Position numbers and translations under genes: made by a program. From contig NZ_LR723673.1 of the NCBI RefSeq assembly GCF_902502825.2, positions 1 through 64,000 of the forward strand: 64,000 nt of DNA, given 5' to 3'. The notes under the pieces are model-generated. The model worked only from the letters and a program-made list of their open reading frames with translations, was not told the DNA's origin and ran no database searches. This document shows positions 9,364 through 17,348 of the stretch, in pieces. Every line of letters starts with the position of its first letter. Positions within the stretch are counted from its first letter, which is position 1. The stretch is from Pseudorhizobium flavum. Lineage in GTDB: Bacteria > Pseudomonadota > Alphaproteobacteria > Rhizobiales > Rhizobiaceae.

Positions 9364-9492
9364 ACAGGATCTGCTCTAGCTCAGGATCTTGAACAATTCT
9401 GAGCGACCGTAAAGCCGTTTGAAGTCACCTACTATATCGGGCCACGAATCCGGCTGATGGATTGATTATCTACTTGACAGCCGAGGAATTGG

Positions 9493-11118
9493 ATGACCAA
9501 ATTGGATATACCAATAGCCGCGCTGAAACTATCAGGATCTGGGGAAATTGAGATGGATTTTTCGGCCGAACTGCCTCGTCGCATTCATATGATCTTGGAG
9601 GAAGGCGCGACGTTCGGTGAGTCCCGCGTCGCCTTTACAGACGAAAACGGGATTGATTGGTCCTACCGCCGGCTGATTGACACTGTCGAAGCTGTCTCTA
9701 GTGAACTGCGGGAACTAGGGATTCGGCCGGGTGATCGGATGATGATCGTTTGCGAAAACTCGATCGGGGCTATCGTTCTAATGTACGCTGCTAGCCGGTT
9801 GGATGCATGGGCGGTGCTAGCGAACGCCCGGCTCAGCAACCATGAACTTGCTCTTATAGAAGAGGATTGCCAGCCGCGGCGTATATTTCGCACCCATCCC
9901 AACGTGTCTGCAACAGATGCGGGTGACGATAATGCTGATGTGCGGCTCTTCACTGGCATTGGCGCCGTGACGATCGGTCCGTTAAATGAGAACAGCGCGC
10001 CGGAAGAAGTACACGAAGGATCCGCAGAGCAAGTCGCCGTTCTAGTCTACACTACTGGAACCACGGGGCGCCCCAAGGGGGTTATGCTGAGCCATCGCAA
10101 TCTGACTTTCGTCTCAAGCAGGGGAAGACGAACGCAAACTCTTTCTCGCGACGATGTCGCCTTGTGTGTCATGCCGATATCTCATTCGTACGGGCTCGTG
10201 TTGATGCAAGGCATGTTGTACGCCGGCGCGCGCATGAAAATTATGCCGCGATTTTCATTACAAGAAGCGCTGGATGCTGTTCGCAGCGGAGAGCTGACGA
10301 TTTTCAACGCCGTTCCTGCCATGCTGACCCGGGTGGTGGCACATGTCGAACAGACTGGGGAAAAGCTCACGCCTAACAACCTCCGGTACGCCTACACGGG
10401 CACCGCGCCGCTCGATCTGTCTTTGCGTAGGAATGTCGAACGGCTGTTCGGCGTAGTTCTGCAAAACGGATACGGATTGACGGAAACATCGCCGACGATC
10501 AGCCGGTCGCGTTATTCGATGGGTAGCGACGAGGTCAACATTGGTCCACCGATACAAGGGGTTGAGATCAGGATCGTCGGACCTGACGGTCTGGATGTCC
10601 CAGAGGGCCAGCCGGGAGAATTGCTAGTTAGAGGTCCCAATGTGATGTTGGGATACTATCGCCAACCGAAAGCGACCGCCGAAGTTATTGACGAGGACGG
10701 CTATCTTCATACTGGCGATATCGTCAGCCGCAACGATCGGGGCGAATTAGTCATTCAAGGTCGATCGAAGGAATTGATCATTCGCTCTGGCTTCAATGTC
10801 TATCCTCCGGAAGTCGAAGCCGCCCTAAATGCGCATCCCAGCATTCTTAACTCCGCCGTGGTCGGTCGTCCTGTTGAGGGAAATGAGGAAATTATAGCCT
10901 TCGTGGAAATGTTGCCTGAAAGGCGTTGCGAGACGGATGACATTAAGTCCTTTCTGAAAAGCCGTCTTGCCCAGTACAAGTTGCCGCAGCAGATTATTGT
11001 TATGCAAAATTTGCCGATCGCTCCGAATGGAAAGATAAAGAAGAACGACTTGAAAAAATACTTGGATAATTTGAGCGATCCGATGGTCACGTGCTTCCGA
11101 GAACGCTCTGGGTCATGA
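9493..11118 (+). CDS. Acyl-CoA synthetase (class I adenylate-forming ligase)
   Basis: This 541-aa AMP-binding enzyme carries the core motifs in order: VYTTGTTGRPKGVMLSHRNL (P-loop-like A3, about residue 185), the A5 motif GYGLTETSP (about 330), HTGDIVSRNDRGELVIQGR (A7/A8) and KELIIRSGFNVYPPEVEAAL. The catalytic lysine lies in APNGKIKKNDLKKYL near the C-terminus. It would convert a carboxylic acid plus CoA and ATP to an acyl-CoA in the cytoplasm. The aldehyde dehydrogenase gene follows after 63 bp, so the pair could take an aldehyde to acid to acyl-CoA. The substrate is not identifiable; family resemblance is to long-chain fatty-acid and aryl-CoA ligases. Confidence 0.9.
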   Translation: MTKLDIPIAALKLSGSGEIEMDFSAELPRRIHMILEEGATFGESRVAFTDENGIDWSYRRLIDTVEAVSSELRELGIRPGDRMMIVCENSIGAIVLMYAASRLDAWAVLANARLSNHELALIEEDCQPRRIFRTHPNVSATDAGDDNADVRLFTGIGAVTIGPLNENSAPEEVHEGSAEQVAVLVYTTGTTGRPKGVMLSHRNLTFVSSRGRRTQTLSRDDVALCVMPISHSYGLVLMQGMLYAGARMKIMPRFSLQEALDAVRSGELTIFNAVPAMLTRVVAHVEQTGEKLTPNNLRYAYTGTAPLDLSLRRNVERLFGVVLQNGYGLTETSPTISRSRYSMGSDEVNIGPPIQGVEIRIVGPDGLDVPEGQPGELLVRGPNVMLGYYRQPKATAEVIDEDGYLHTGDIVSRNDRGELVIQGRSKELIIRSGFNVYPPEVEAALNAHPSILNSAVVGRPVEGNEEIIAFVEMLPERRCETDDIKSFLKSRLAQYKLPQQIIVMQNLPIAPNGKIKKNDLKKYLDNLSDPMVTCFRERSGS

Positions 11119-11181
11119 GTCCGGAGCCTCCCCGACATGGTCCGCAATCCCGTAAAATCGATATGGAGAACCCGCCCCGCC

Positions 11182-12618
11182 ATGACCACCTTGCATGCTA
11201 ACCTGATTGATGGAGCTTGGGTCGAAGGCGAAGCCGCGCCCAACATTAACCCCTCCAACACCAACGACATCGTCGGCACCTATGCGCGCGCTACGCGAGC
11301 AGACGCCCAAGCTGCGATCGCCGCCGCCAAGCGTACATTCCCGAAATGGTCGCGCACGAGCCCCTTGGAGCGCCACGCCGTTTTGCGCAAGGCGGCCGAC
11401 GAAATTCTGGCCCGCAAGGACGAACTCGGTCGACTTTTGTCGCGCGAGGAAGGCAAATCACTGGCCGAGGGGGTCGGCGAAACGATTCGTGCGGCCCAAG
11501 TCTTCGATTTCTTCGCGGGCGAAACGCTCCGGCTGGCCGGCGAAACGTTGCCCTCTGTGCGTCCGGGCGTCGGAGTGGACGTGACGCGTGAGCCGGTCGG
11601 CGTAATCGCCATCATCACGCCGTGGAACTTCCCAATCGCCATTCCGGCGTGGAAAATCGCGCCGGCGCTCTGCTACGGCAACACCGTAGTATTCAAGCCG
11701 GCTGATCTCACTCCCGGCTGCGCTTGGGAGATCGTTGATATTCTGCACCGCGCAGGCCTGCCAAAGGGTGTACTCAATCTCGTAATGGGCCGTGGTTCAG
11801 TCGTCGGCCAGACGATGCTCGATAGCCCCGACATAGATGCTATAAGCTTCACCGGCTCGCTGGAGATCGGTCGGCGCGTGGCGGCTTCCTGCGTCGAATA
11901 TGGCAGGAAGTTCCAACTCGAGATGGGCGGCAAGAATCCGCTGGTCGTGCTCGATGATGCGGACCTCGATGTGGCGGTCGACTGCGCCGTCAACGGTGCA
12001 TTCTTCTTGACTGGCCAGCGCTGCACGGCTTCCTCACGGCTGATCGTCACCGAAAACATTCACGATCGCTTCGTCTCGGCAGTCACCGAAAAGCTTAAGA
12101 GCCTCGTCATCGACGACGCGCTCAAGGCGGGGACGCAGATCGGTCCGGTAGTGGACGAGAATCAACTCAGCCAGGACGAGAAGTATATCGCCATTGGCCG
12201 TGAGGAGGGCGCTAAGCTGGTGTGTGGTGGCGAAAGGCTGAACCGTGAGACGCCCGGCTTCTACTTGCAGCCCGCCCTGTTCACTGAGGCGACCAACAAT
12301 ATGCGCATCAGCCGCGAAGAGATTTTCGGTCCCGTCGCGGCGGTAATTCGCGTCAAGGATTATGAAGAGGCGCTGGAGACCGCAAACGACACGCCATTCG
12401 GCCTATCCTCAGGGATCTGCACCGCCAGCCTGAAACACGCGACGCACTATAAGCGCAATGCCGAGGCCGGCATGATATTTGTCAATCTGCCCACTGGCGG
12501 CGTCGACTTTCATGTACCGTTCGGCGGTCGCAAGGGATCGAGCTTCGGGCCCCGCGAGCAGGGCCGTTACGCCGCGGAGTTCTACACGACAGTGAAAACG
12601 GCCTACACGCTGGCCTGA
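11182..12618 (+). CDS. NAD(P)-dependent aldehyde dehydrogenase, ketoglutarate-semialdehyde-type
   Basis: This 478-aa ALDH superfamily protein starts at ATG 11182, shortly after GGAGAA. The NAD-binding and catalytic motifs are intact: ITPWNFPIAIPAWKIAPAL, SFTGSLEIGRR, the general-base Glu in QLEMGGKNPLVVLDDADL (about residue 252) and the nucleophilic Cys in TGQRCTASSRLIV (about 286). REEIFGPVAAV and FGGRKGSSFGPREQG follow. The TGQRCTASSR context resembles 2,5-dioxovalerate (alpha-ketoglutaric semialdehyde) dehydrogenases, although such similarity does not fix the substrate. It probably oxidises the aldehyde produced by the GMC dehydrogenase, feeding the adjacent acyl-CoA synthetase. Confidence 0.9.
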   Translation: MTTLHANLIDGAWVEGEAAPNINPSNTNDIVGTYARATRADAQAAIAAAKRTFPKWSRTSPLERHAVLRKAADEILARKDELGRLLSREEGKSLAEGVGETIRAAQVFDFFAGETLRLAGETLPSVRPGVGVDVTREPVGVIAIITPWNFPIAIPAWKIAPALCYGNTVVFKPADLTPGCAWEIVDILHRAGLPKGVLNLVMGRGSVVGQTMLDSPDIDAISFTGSLEIGRRVAASCVEYGRKFQLEMGGKNPLVVLDDADLDVAVDCAVNGAFFLTGQRCTASSRLIVTENIHDRFVSAVTEKLKSLVIDDALKAGTQIGPVVDENQLSQDEKYIAIGREEGAKLVCGGERLNRETPGFYLQPALFTEATNNMRISREEIFGPVAAVIRVKDYEEALETANDTPFGLSSGICTASLKHATHYKRNAEAGMIFVNLPTGGVDFHVPFGGRKGSSFGPREQGRYAAEFYTTVKTAYTLA

Positions 12619-12830
12619 AACAGCCTGATGCCGGTCCGCCTACCAGCCCCGGGGGTCCCAATGGCGCGCCGGCTTCGTCCATGCCGGCGACCGCGGCAAG
12701 AACGATCCCTCCGGGGCTGTGAGCGTGTGAGCTCGCTCTATGTAGTGGCACCATGCCTCGTTCGACCCGTGCGAGTGACTAGTAATACGTGCTCACACTG
12801 GTGTCGCTTGGCAGTTAAAAGGGGTCTTCC

Positions 12831-13178
12831 TCACTTCGTGTGGTGGCGATTTTGGTCGAGTGGCAGCATGCGTGCCCTGAGCAGCTCCGGGCCAGCTCTG
12901 CCATACATCGCACGCTTGATTGTGTTCAGGCGGTTGATTTGGCCCCCCGCCTGGCCGTTGCTCCACGACAGTTCGATGGGGTTGTAGACAGCGTCAAGAT
13001 CGCGCTGCAGGACGCGTGCGAACCGCTCAATAGCGACCAAACCCGAGTTAACGGCATCGCCAATCCAGCTGTCGCGCTTGCTCGGATCGCGGCTGCGAAA
13101 GATTCCGCGGAAGCGCAGAGCAAGGCTGCGCATGGAAGCGAACTTATTTTTTGACGCCGAATAGCGAGATCGCAACAC
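12831..13178 (-). pseudogene. ISL3-family transposase C-terminal remnant
   Basis: The minus strand encodes WIGDAVNSGLVAIERFARVL, then LSWSNGQAGGQINRLNTIKR and AMYGRAGPELLRARML. This is the characteristic C-terminal end of ISL3-family transposases. About 100 residues remain; the rest of the transposase and the left terminal repeat are absent. Not functional. Confidence 0.75.
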
Positions 13179-13251
13179 TGGCGTCGGGGCAAAGAAACCC
13201 GCTGACGTTACCTGCAGTGTCGTCGTGGTGTTACACTACTGAGGGGTGCGG

Positions 13252-13617
13252 CTATCTTTGAGCCAATCGGACGCGTCTGGCGTCAGCCCACCGCTCCACC
13301 GAACATGGCGACCCGCCGCATAGAGTCCGAACGAACTCAATATCAGGCAGGCACGCCTTCAGAGGCCAGGAGAGCGGTTGGGGCATGTAGCCGCGGACTC
13401 GCTTTTTGGCGAGCCAAGAAAAGGAAGTGTTGATCGCTTGGAGGTCATCCGTAAACAAATCGATACGCTCCTGGCCGCGAGTACCGATGCGACCCCAGCG
13501 ACGAACCAGCGCGGAGCCGCCGAACAGATCCGGTTCGATCGACATGGCGTAAAAACGTGCCATGTTTTTAGTGGTGTCGATTCGCTGAACATACAGGCGG
13601 AACCGGTGCTGGGTCAT
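13252..13617 (-). CDS. WGR-domain protein
   Basis: This 121-aa protein starts at ATG 13617 and has a complete WGR domain in its first 80 residues (RFRLYVQRIDTTKNMARFY, then LVRRWGRIGTRGQ, the WGR signature). WGR domains occur in PARPs, where they bind nucleic acid, and as small stand-alone proteins on rhizobial plasmids with no defined role. About 40 extra residues of low complexity follow the domain. A paralogue of about 85 aa lies at 52230-52487 beside the tra genes, so each of the two mobility regions carries its own copy. Confidence 0.75.
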   Translation of the reverse strand: MTQHRFRLYVQRIDTTKNMARFYAMSIEPDLFGGSALVRRWGRIGTRGQERIDLFTDDLQAINTSFSWLAKKRVRGYMPQPLSWPLKACLPDIEFVRTLCGGSPCSVERWADARRVRLAQR

Positions 13618-13999
13618 GCCCCCAAGATTCGTCGCGCGAGGTTCAGCTGTCCAACAACATGTACGAATCTTTGATCGCCAACCATGAATTTGATGCGACG
13701 CTCGAGGCCGGCTGCACTCCGCTGCACGAATCCCTTCTTGCGCAGCGCGTTGCGGCGTGCGTGATGCCGCTTCGTCGCGTTGGGCGAACTTATTGGGCCT
13801 GCAAAGACGACCCGAGTAGAAGAGTTCCGGCTCACTCCCGTTTTCCACTCCGCCCAAAGGGGCGGAGCGAAGCAGGCGGAGGCCTGAACGCGCCTTCACA
13901 TTGCGCCGAAGAGAAGGTCGGAGCCTGTGGTAAACGGGAGTGGGGCGGCTGCCGCTTTCACCGCTACCCGCCCTGACTTGCAAAGGAGGACTGCGCCGC
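13618..13999. other. Structured intergenic region with nested inverted repeats
   Basis: No gene is supported here. An 8-bp stem (CTCCGCCC AAAG GGGCGGAG, 13848-13867) sits inside a wider inverted repeat, CACTCCCGTTT at 13833-13843 and AAACGGGAGTG at 13932-13942. The wider repeat could form a large cruciform or act as a bidirectional terminator between the WGR and XRE genes. Confidence 0.5.
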
Positions 14000-14485
14000 C
14001 TAGCGGCCTTCGCTCGTGCTGGTGGCGACAGCGTCGGCCGCTGGTTCGCCTGGGGTCATGCGTCTCAGAAGCCGGATCAGATCGCGCATGGTGTCTTGAG
14101 GCAATTGTTCGATGAGCTTCATCAATGTCAGGCGGTCTTCTGCTTCTTCTTCCGTCGTGCCCCACAAGTGCGGCGCTATGTCGAAAATCACATCGAGAGG
14201 CATAAAGCCCATGATCTCACAGAGATGTATCAGGCGCGGGATCGACAACCGAGCTTCTGAGCCTCGCTCGTACCTTCCGTAGACCGATACGGAGAGTCCT
14301 AGCAAATGCGCTAAATCGGCGCGGGAGATGCCCTTGGCTTCGCGCGTTTTCTTAAGCCAAGCTGAGATCTTTTCGTCCATCTCCTTTGCGGTAAGGGTGC
14401 CGTCGAAACCCGGCTGGCGGAAGACCGGTCTGTCAAATTCCGGATCGGTTATTTCGACCAAACCCCGTGCGCTCATCAAACTCAT
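14000..14485 (-). CDS. XRE-family helix-turn-helix regulator
   Basis: A protein of about 161 aa (ATG 14485; TTG 14497 is also in frame) with a central lambda-repressor-like HTH: ISAWLKKTREAKGISRADLA, HLLGLSVSVYGRYERG, then IPRLIHLCEIMGF. The C-terminal third is acidic and helical and resembles no domain I can name. It is likely a cytoplasmic DNA-binding regulator of plasmid functions. It is the last gene of a minus-strand group that includes the ParA-like ATPase, so it may regulate partition or mobilisation. Confidence 0.7.
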   Translation of the reverse strand: MSLMSARGLVEITDPEFDRPVFRQPGFDGTLTAKEMDEKISAWLKKTREAKGISRADLAHLLGLSVSVYGRYERGSEARLSIPRLIHLCEIMGFMPLDVIFDIAPHLWGTTEEEAEDRLTLMKLIEQLPQDTMRDLIRLLRRMTPGEPAADAVATSTSEGR

Positions 14486-14723
14486 TGCATCAGTCAAAGA
14501 CCTTACCCCGTTTTTGATTCCGCCCCTCAGCGATTACTATGCACCGAAATGAAGCACTTTGGAGCACGCCCCTCCGAAGATTCACAGCACATTCCATACT
14601 TTTTTAGGGGAAAGTTCGCTCGCGGGCTCCTTTTGAGGCGGTGAAACAAAATGCTTCAGGACGCGCCCCAGCATTCGGGAAACAAGTTCGGCTCTGAAGA
14701 CGGCGAAACAGCCGAGAACAGCC

Positions 14724-14918
14724 TTAGCGATTCTTTGCCGCTATTATCTTCCAATCGCCGCCTTCCTCTTGAAAAAACGCTTCAATTTGCGTTTCGCCGT
14801 CGATCCACTTGAGCTGCGCGGAAAGCTCGCAAGCGATCTCCTGATCTGCAATTTGCATGCAACGCTTGACGCTGACGGTGGATCCGTTGCCATGCCTATT
14901 TAGGTCCCATTTGGACAT
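14724..14918 (-). CDS. Small hypothetical protein (64 aa)
   Basis: A 64-aa frame beginning MSKWDLNRHGNGSTVSVKRC and ending with an amphipathic segment rich in Glu/Gln and Lys (ETQIEAFFQEEGGDWKIIAA). I do not recognise a family. Its orientation matches the ParA group, and its balanced composition is plausible for a real small cytoplasmic protein. It overlaps the next candidate upstream by about 19 bp. Confidence 0.4.
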   Translation of the reverse strand: MSKWDLNRHGNGSTVSVKRCMQIADQEIACELSAQLKWIDGETQIEAFFQEEGGDWKIIAAKNR

Positions 14919-15115
14919 TGCGAATAGGTGGGCCTTGGCTTGATCGTCTGTCGGCCACGTACCCTTTCGGGTACGGCTGTCGCTTCATTCATTTGAGGCA
15001 AAATGCTCCCGGCAATGTTCCCCATCCCGACCGTCGGACGGCTGAGATAAGGAGCAACATACACGCCAAGGACGCAACCAACGTCCACGCCAAGAAAAAA
15101 GCCGCGACCTAACAT
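14900..15115 (-). CDS. Small hypothetical protein downstream of the RHH gene (71 aa)
   Basis: ATG 15115 lies 3 nt after the stop of the small RHH protein, which suggests translational coupling. The N-terminus is hydrophobic (FFLGVDVGCVLGVYVAPYL) and could be a membrane anchor or signal segment; the C-terminal half is polar and Arg/Pro-rich. No family recognised. Overlap with the next frame and the lack of a clear ribosome-binding site keep confidence low. Confidence 0.3.
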   Translation of the reverse strand: MLGRGFFLGVDVGCVLGVYVAPYLSRPTVGMGNIAGSILPQMNEATAVPERVRGRQTIKPRPTYSQCPNGT

Positions 15116-15118
15116 CGA

Positions 15119-15556
15119 TCAGTAGCCGTTATCTTTGAGGAACTGATCGATCGCGGCCTTCATGATGACTGTCATTTTGACGTCGTTCTCGAGGGCGGCC
15201 TTTTGCAGCCGCGTCTTCGTGTCGTAATCCAGCGGGCAGTTGACGTAGTGCTTGGACTCTCGATCGCGTGCCCTTTTCAGGTCGCGCAACCGAATTCTCG
15301 AATCTTCGCGCTGCAATGCTCTCGTGGTGGCGCGTTCGCGCCGCGCTACTTCTGTCGGGGCGATCAGACGGTTGACGGGTTTCTCAGCCTGAGGCCCGGG
15401 AGGTGCAGGCCCGTGAGGCTGATTTGCATTCCTCTGTCCCGTCGGCAGCTCAGCCGGTTTGGTCCCTGTGTCTGCCTGCGTCGCGGATTGCTCCACTGAA
15501 CGGCTGCGACGGGGCGCGACTGCAAAGTCGGAAACTGTCGTTTGACCCTTAGCCAT
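15119..15556 (-). CDS. Small RHH-type DNA-binding partner of the ParA-like ATPase
   Basis: A 145-aa protein. Residues 1-75 are disordered (Gly/Pro/Gln-rich), followed by a basic segment (LRDLKRARDRESKHYVN) and a C-terminal ribbon-helix-helix-like stretch (YDTKTRLQKAALENDVKMTV, ending FLKDNGY). It overlaps the end of the ParA-like gene by 8 bp, so the two are translated together. The arrangement of a ParA ATPase followed by a small RHH protein is typical of plasmid partition or of relaxosome-associated VirC1/VirC2 pairs. VirC2 is also an RHH protein, so either role is possible. Confidence 0.65.
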   Translation of the reverse strand: MAKGQTTVSDFAVAPRRSRSVEQSATQADTGTKPAELPTGQRNANQPHGPAPPGPQAEKPVNRLIAPTEVARRERATTRALQREDSRIRLRDLKRARDRESKHYVNCPLDYDTKTRLQKAALENDVKMTVIMKAAIDQFLKDNGY

Positions 15557-16271
15557 TCGCTGTCACCTCTTTCTTGCCTGCCAAAAGCGCATCGATCTCC
15601 CGAACCAGGCTCATCACTTCCGCCCTCGCTTTTTTCACCGGCTCTGTCAGATCGAGCATTTGCACGGTGCCATAGCCGTTTCGAATTTCGCGGTAGCAAT
15701 TTCGCTCCATAAGCTCCGTTTGGAGCAGGTAGGAGTCGTAGCCCCCTTCCTGCAGGTTCTGAACGAACGGCCTGATCAGGCGATAAGCCTCCAGCAGTTT
15801 CGCCGGCATGGTGATCCTGGTGACGAGGTTGGCGTGAGGAATTTCCCGCCCTACCTTGTCGGAAATATCGGCCGTGTCGGCCGCCGCCTGTCCTGCCGCC
15901 TTGATCTCGTCCTGGTTCGGCTGAATCGGCGTCAGCACAATATCGGAACCGGCGATGATGGTGTCCCTTAGAACGGTATCCTGTCCGGGCGAGTCCATCA
16001 ACACGACATCGAAGTTATTCGCCTCGCTCTCCAGCAGATGCTGAACGGTCGTCTGGCGGGCGGCGGTCATGAGCTCAATGTTGTCAGGCAGGTTGTCCTT
16101 TGCTTCACAGCGCTTCCACCATTCCTGCAGATTTTGGCGTCCGTCAGCGTCGATAAGAAGGACACGCTTTCCTTGAAGCGCGTATTCCCCGGCTATCAAG
16201 ATTACTGCTGTTGTCTTCCCAGCTCCACCTTTGCCGGTCACGGCAGAAATAAACTGTGGCAAGCGTCGCAT
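15549..16271 (-). CDS. ParA/VirC1-like ATPase
   Basis: A ParA/MinD-type P-loop ATPase of about 240 aa from ATG 16271. Upstream in-frame non-ATG starts (a GTG near 16328, TTG 16364) would add up to 31 residues. The deviant Walker A is FISAVTGKGGAGKTTAVILI, the switch I/A' region is VLLIDADGRQNLQEWW, and Walker B is DVVLMDSPGQD. The length and the TPIQPNQDEIKAA segment resemble VirC1, the Ti-plasmid ATPase that stimulates relaxosome assembly at overdrive, as well as orphan ParA proteins. Divergent orientation to the mobC-relaxase pair across a structured gap supports a transfer-related role as much as segregation. Confidence 0.75.
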   Translation of the reverse strand: MRRLPQFISAVTGKGGAGKTTAVILIAGEYALQGKRVLLIDADGRQNLQEWWKRCEAKDNLPDNIELMTAARQTTVQHLLESEANNFDVVLMDSPGQDTVLRDTIIAGSDIVLTPIQPNQDEIKAAGQAAADTADISDKVGREIPHANLVTRITMPAKLLEAYRLIRPFVQNLQEGGYDSYLLQTELMERNCYREIRNGYGTVQMLDLTEPVKKARAEVMSLVREIDALLAGKKEVTANG

Positions 16272-16364
16272 CTCCCTTTGCTGGCTCAAGTCATTCCGCA
16301 GTTCGCCGTGTACTTGCACGAACTCTCCACGTCGCGCTCGCACACGATACGAACGATTGCTCAA

Positions 16365-16943
16365 GGACGAGAAATCATCACACTACCAGACCGTGCGGTC
16401 AATCGAGCCAAACTAAACCAAGCCTATATGATGTGAACAATTTTTCCCACGAGGTGAAACCATTTCGCTACAAACACATGATGTGCAAAATTCGTGCTTT
16501 TAACTCGTGTGAAATATCAACACGACGTTGGCATGTGACTGCCGGCTGCCTCATTCGGCGGCGTGCGGTGCAGCATCAACATCCACCGCCGCATTAGTGA
16601 ACCCCGGAGCCGCGTAAGGCCGGTTTTGACGCTCGCACGGAAGCGTCAAGGGCGAAGAGCGGAGCGTCCCTTGCGGCTGAGTACGAGAGGCAGACAAAGG
16701 CCTTCAAAAAGCGGATCTCGGAGGTGAACCCTGGTGAGCGTTCCCTCGTTCTGTGACCGGGGTGAAGGCCCGGTCCGCAAAGCAGAGGCCGAGCGGAGCG
16801 AGGGGCAGCTCGAAGTTGTTTCGTTGAACCCCTTACTATTTGGAGGGGCAGGATACGGAAAAATGTGCTACGCCCTTTTCCTACAATCGAGGGACGAACC
16901 CTCGATCATCTGACGCAAGCGCCAGTAGGGGGCCAACGCCCAT
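16365..16943. other. Structured intergenic region, candidate origin of transfer of mobilisation module 1
   Basis: This 579-bp gap between the ParA-like gene and mobC holds at least three perfect hairpins: TTGACGCT/AGCGTCAA (16626-16649), GACCGGG/CCCGGTC (16755-16775) and ATCGAGGG-ACGAA-CCCTCGAT (16886-16906). The position immediately upstream of a MobC-relaxase pair is where MOBP-type origins of transfer usually lie. The nic site cannot be assigned by eye. Part of the region could instead hold divergent promoters and terminators. Confidence 0.5.
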
Positions 16944-17345
16944 ATGGATGACGTGAAATTCAATGCTCCTCTGGAGCTGGCGAAGAAGGATCGCACTGTT
17001 CATGTTCGCGTGTCGGGTGACGAACATGCGGCGATCGAGAAGGCCGCCGAGCATGCCGGCATGACGGTGTCCAGCTTTTTCCGGTCGCTGCTTCTGGAGG
17101 GGGCGGGGGTTCGGCCGATGTTGACCGGCGAAGACCGCCTAATCATGGCGGCTCTGCTCGAAGACATGAGGATGATCGGGATCAATCTGAACCAGGTTGC
17201 GAGGGCGCTCAACAGCGGACGGGGTGTCCACCCAAGCGAGTTGGACATCAACCTTGAGAACGTGCAGCGGGTTCAAGCGGCCGTGATGAGCGAGTTACGT
17301 GCTCTGACGCGGCGAGCTGGTTATCAGCGTCGAGGGGAGAAGTAA
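16944..17345 (+). CDS. MobC-like relaxosome accessory protein
   Basis: A 133-aa protein with an N-terminal ribbon-helix-helix module (DRTVHVRVSGDEHAAIEKAA, then AGMTVSSFFRSLLLEGAGVR). The MobC-type C-terminal segment MIGINLNQVARALNSGRG is followed by VQRVQAAVMSELRALTRR. MobC proteins bind oriT and help the relaxase melt and nick DNA. It ends 3 nt before the relaxase start, so the two are co-translated. The gene lies directly downstream of the structured candidate oriT. Confidence 0.82.
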   Translation: MDDVKFNAPLELAKKDRTVHVRVSGDEHAAIEKAAEHAGMTVSSFFRSLLLEGAGVRPMLTGEDRLIMAALLEDMRMIGINLNQVARALNSGRGVHPSELDINLENVQRVQAAVMSELRALTRRAGYQRRGEK

Positions 17346-17348
17346 CCT

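Larger units (their letters stand above)
8335..9376 (+). mobile_element. IS630-family insertion sequence (about 1.04 kb) with TA target duplication
   Basis: Short imperfect inverted ends (GAGCACGTGCTG at 8335; GAGCAGATCCTG on the minus strand from 9376) are each flanked by TA within CTAG (8333-8334 and 9377-9378), the usual IS630 target. It carries two overlapping-frame transposase reading frames (8369-8803 and about 8761-9363). It sits between the GST and the acyl-CoA synthetase genes and probably breaks an older operon. Confidence 0.85.
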
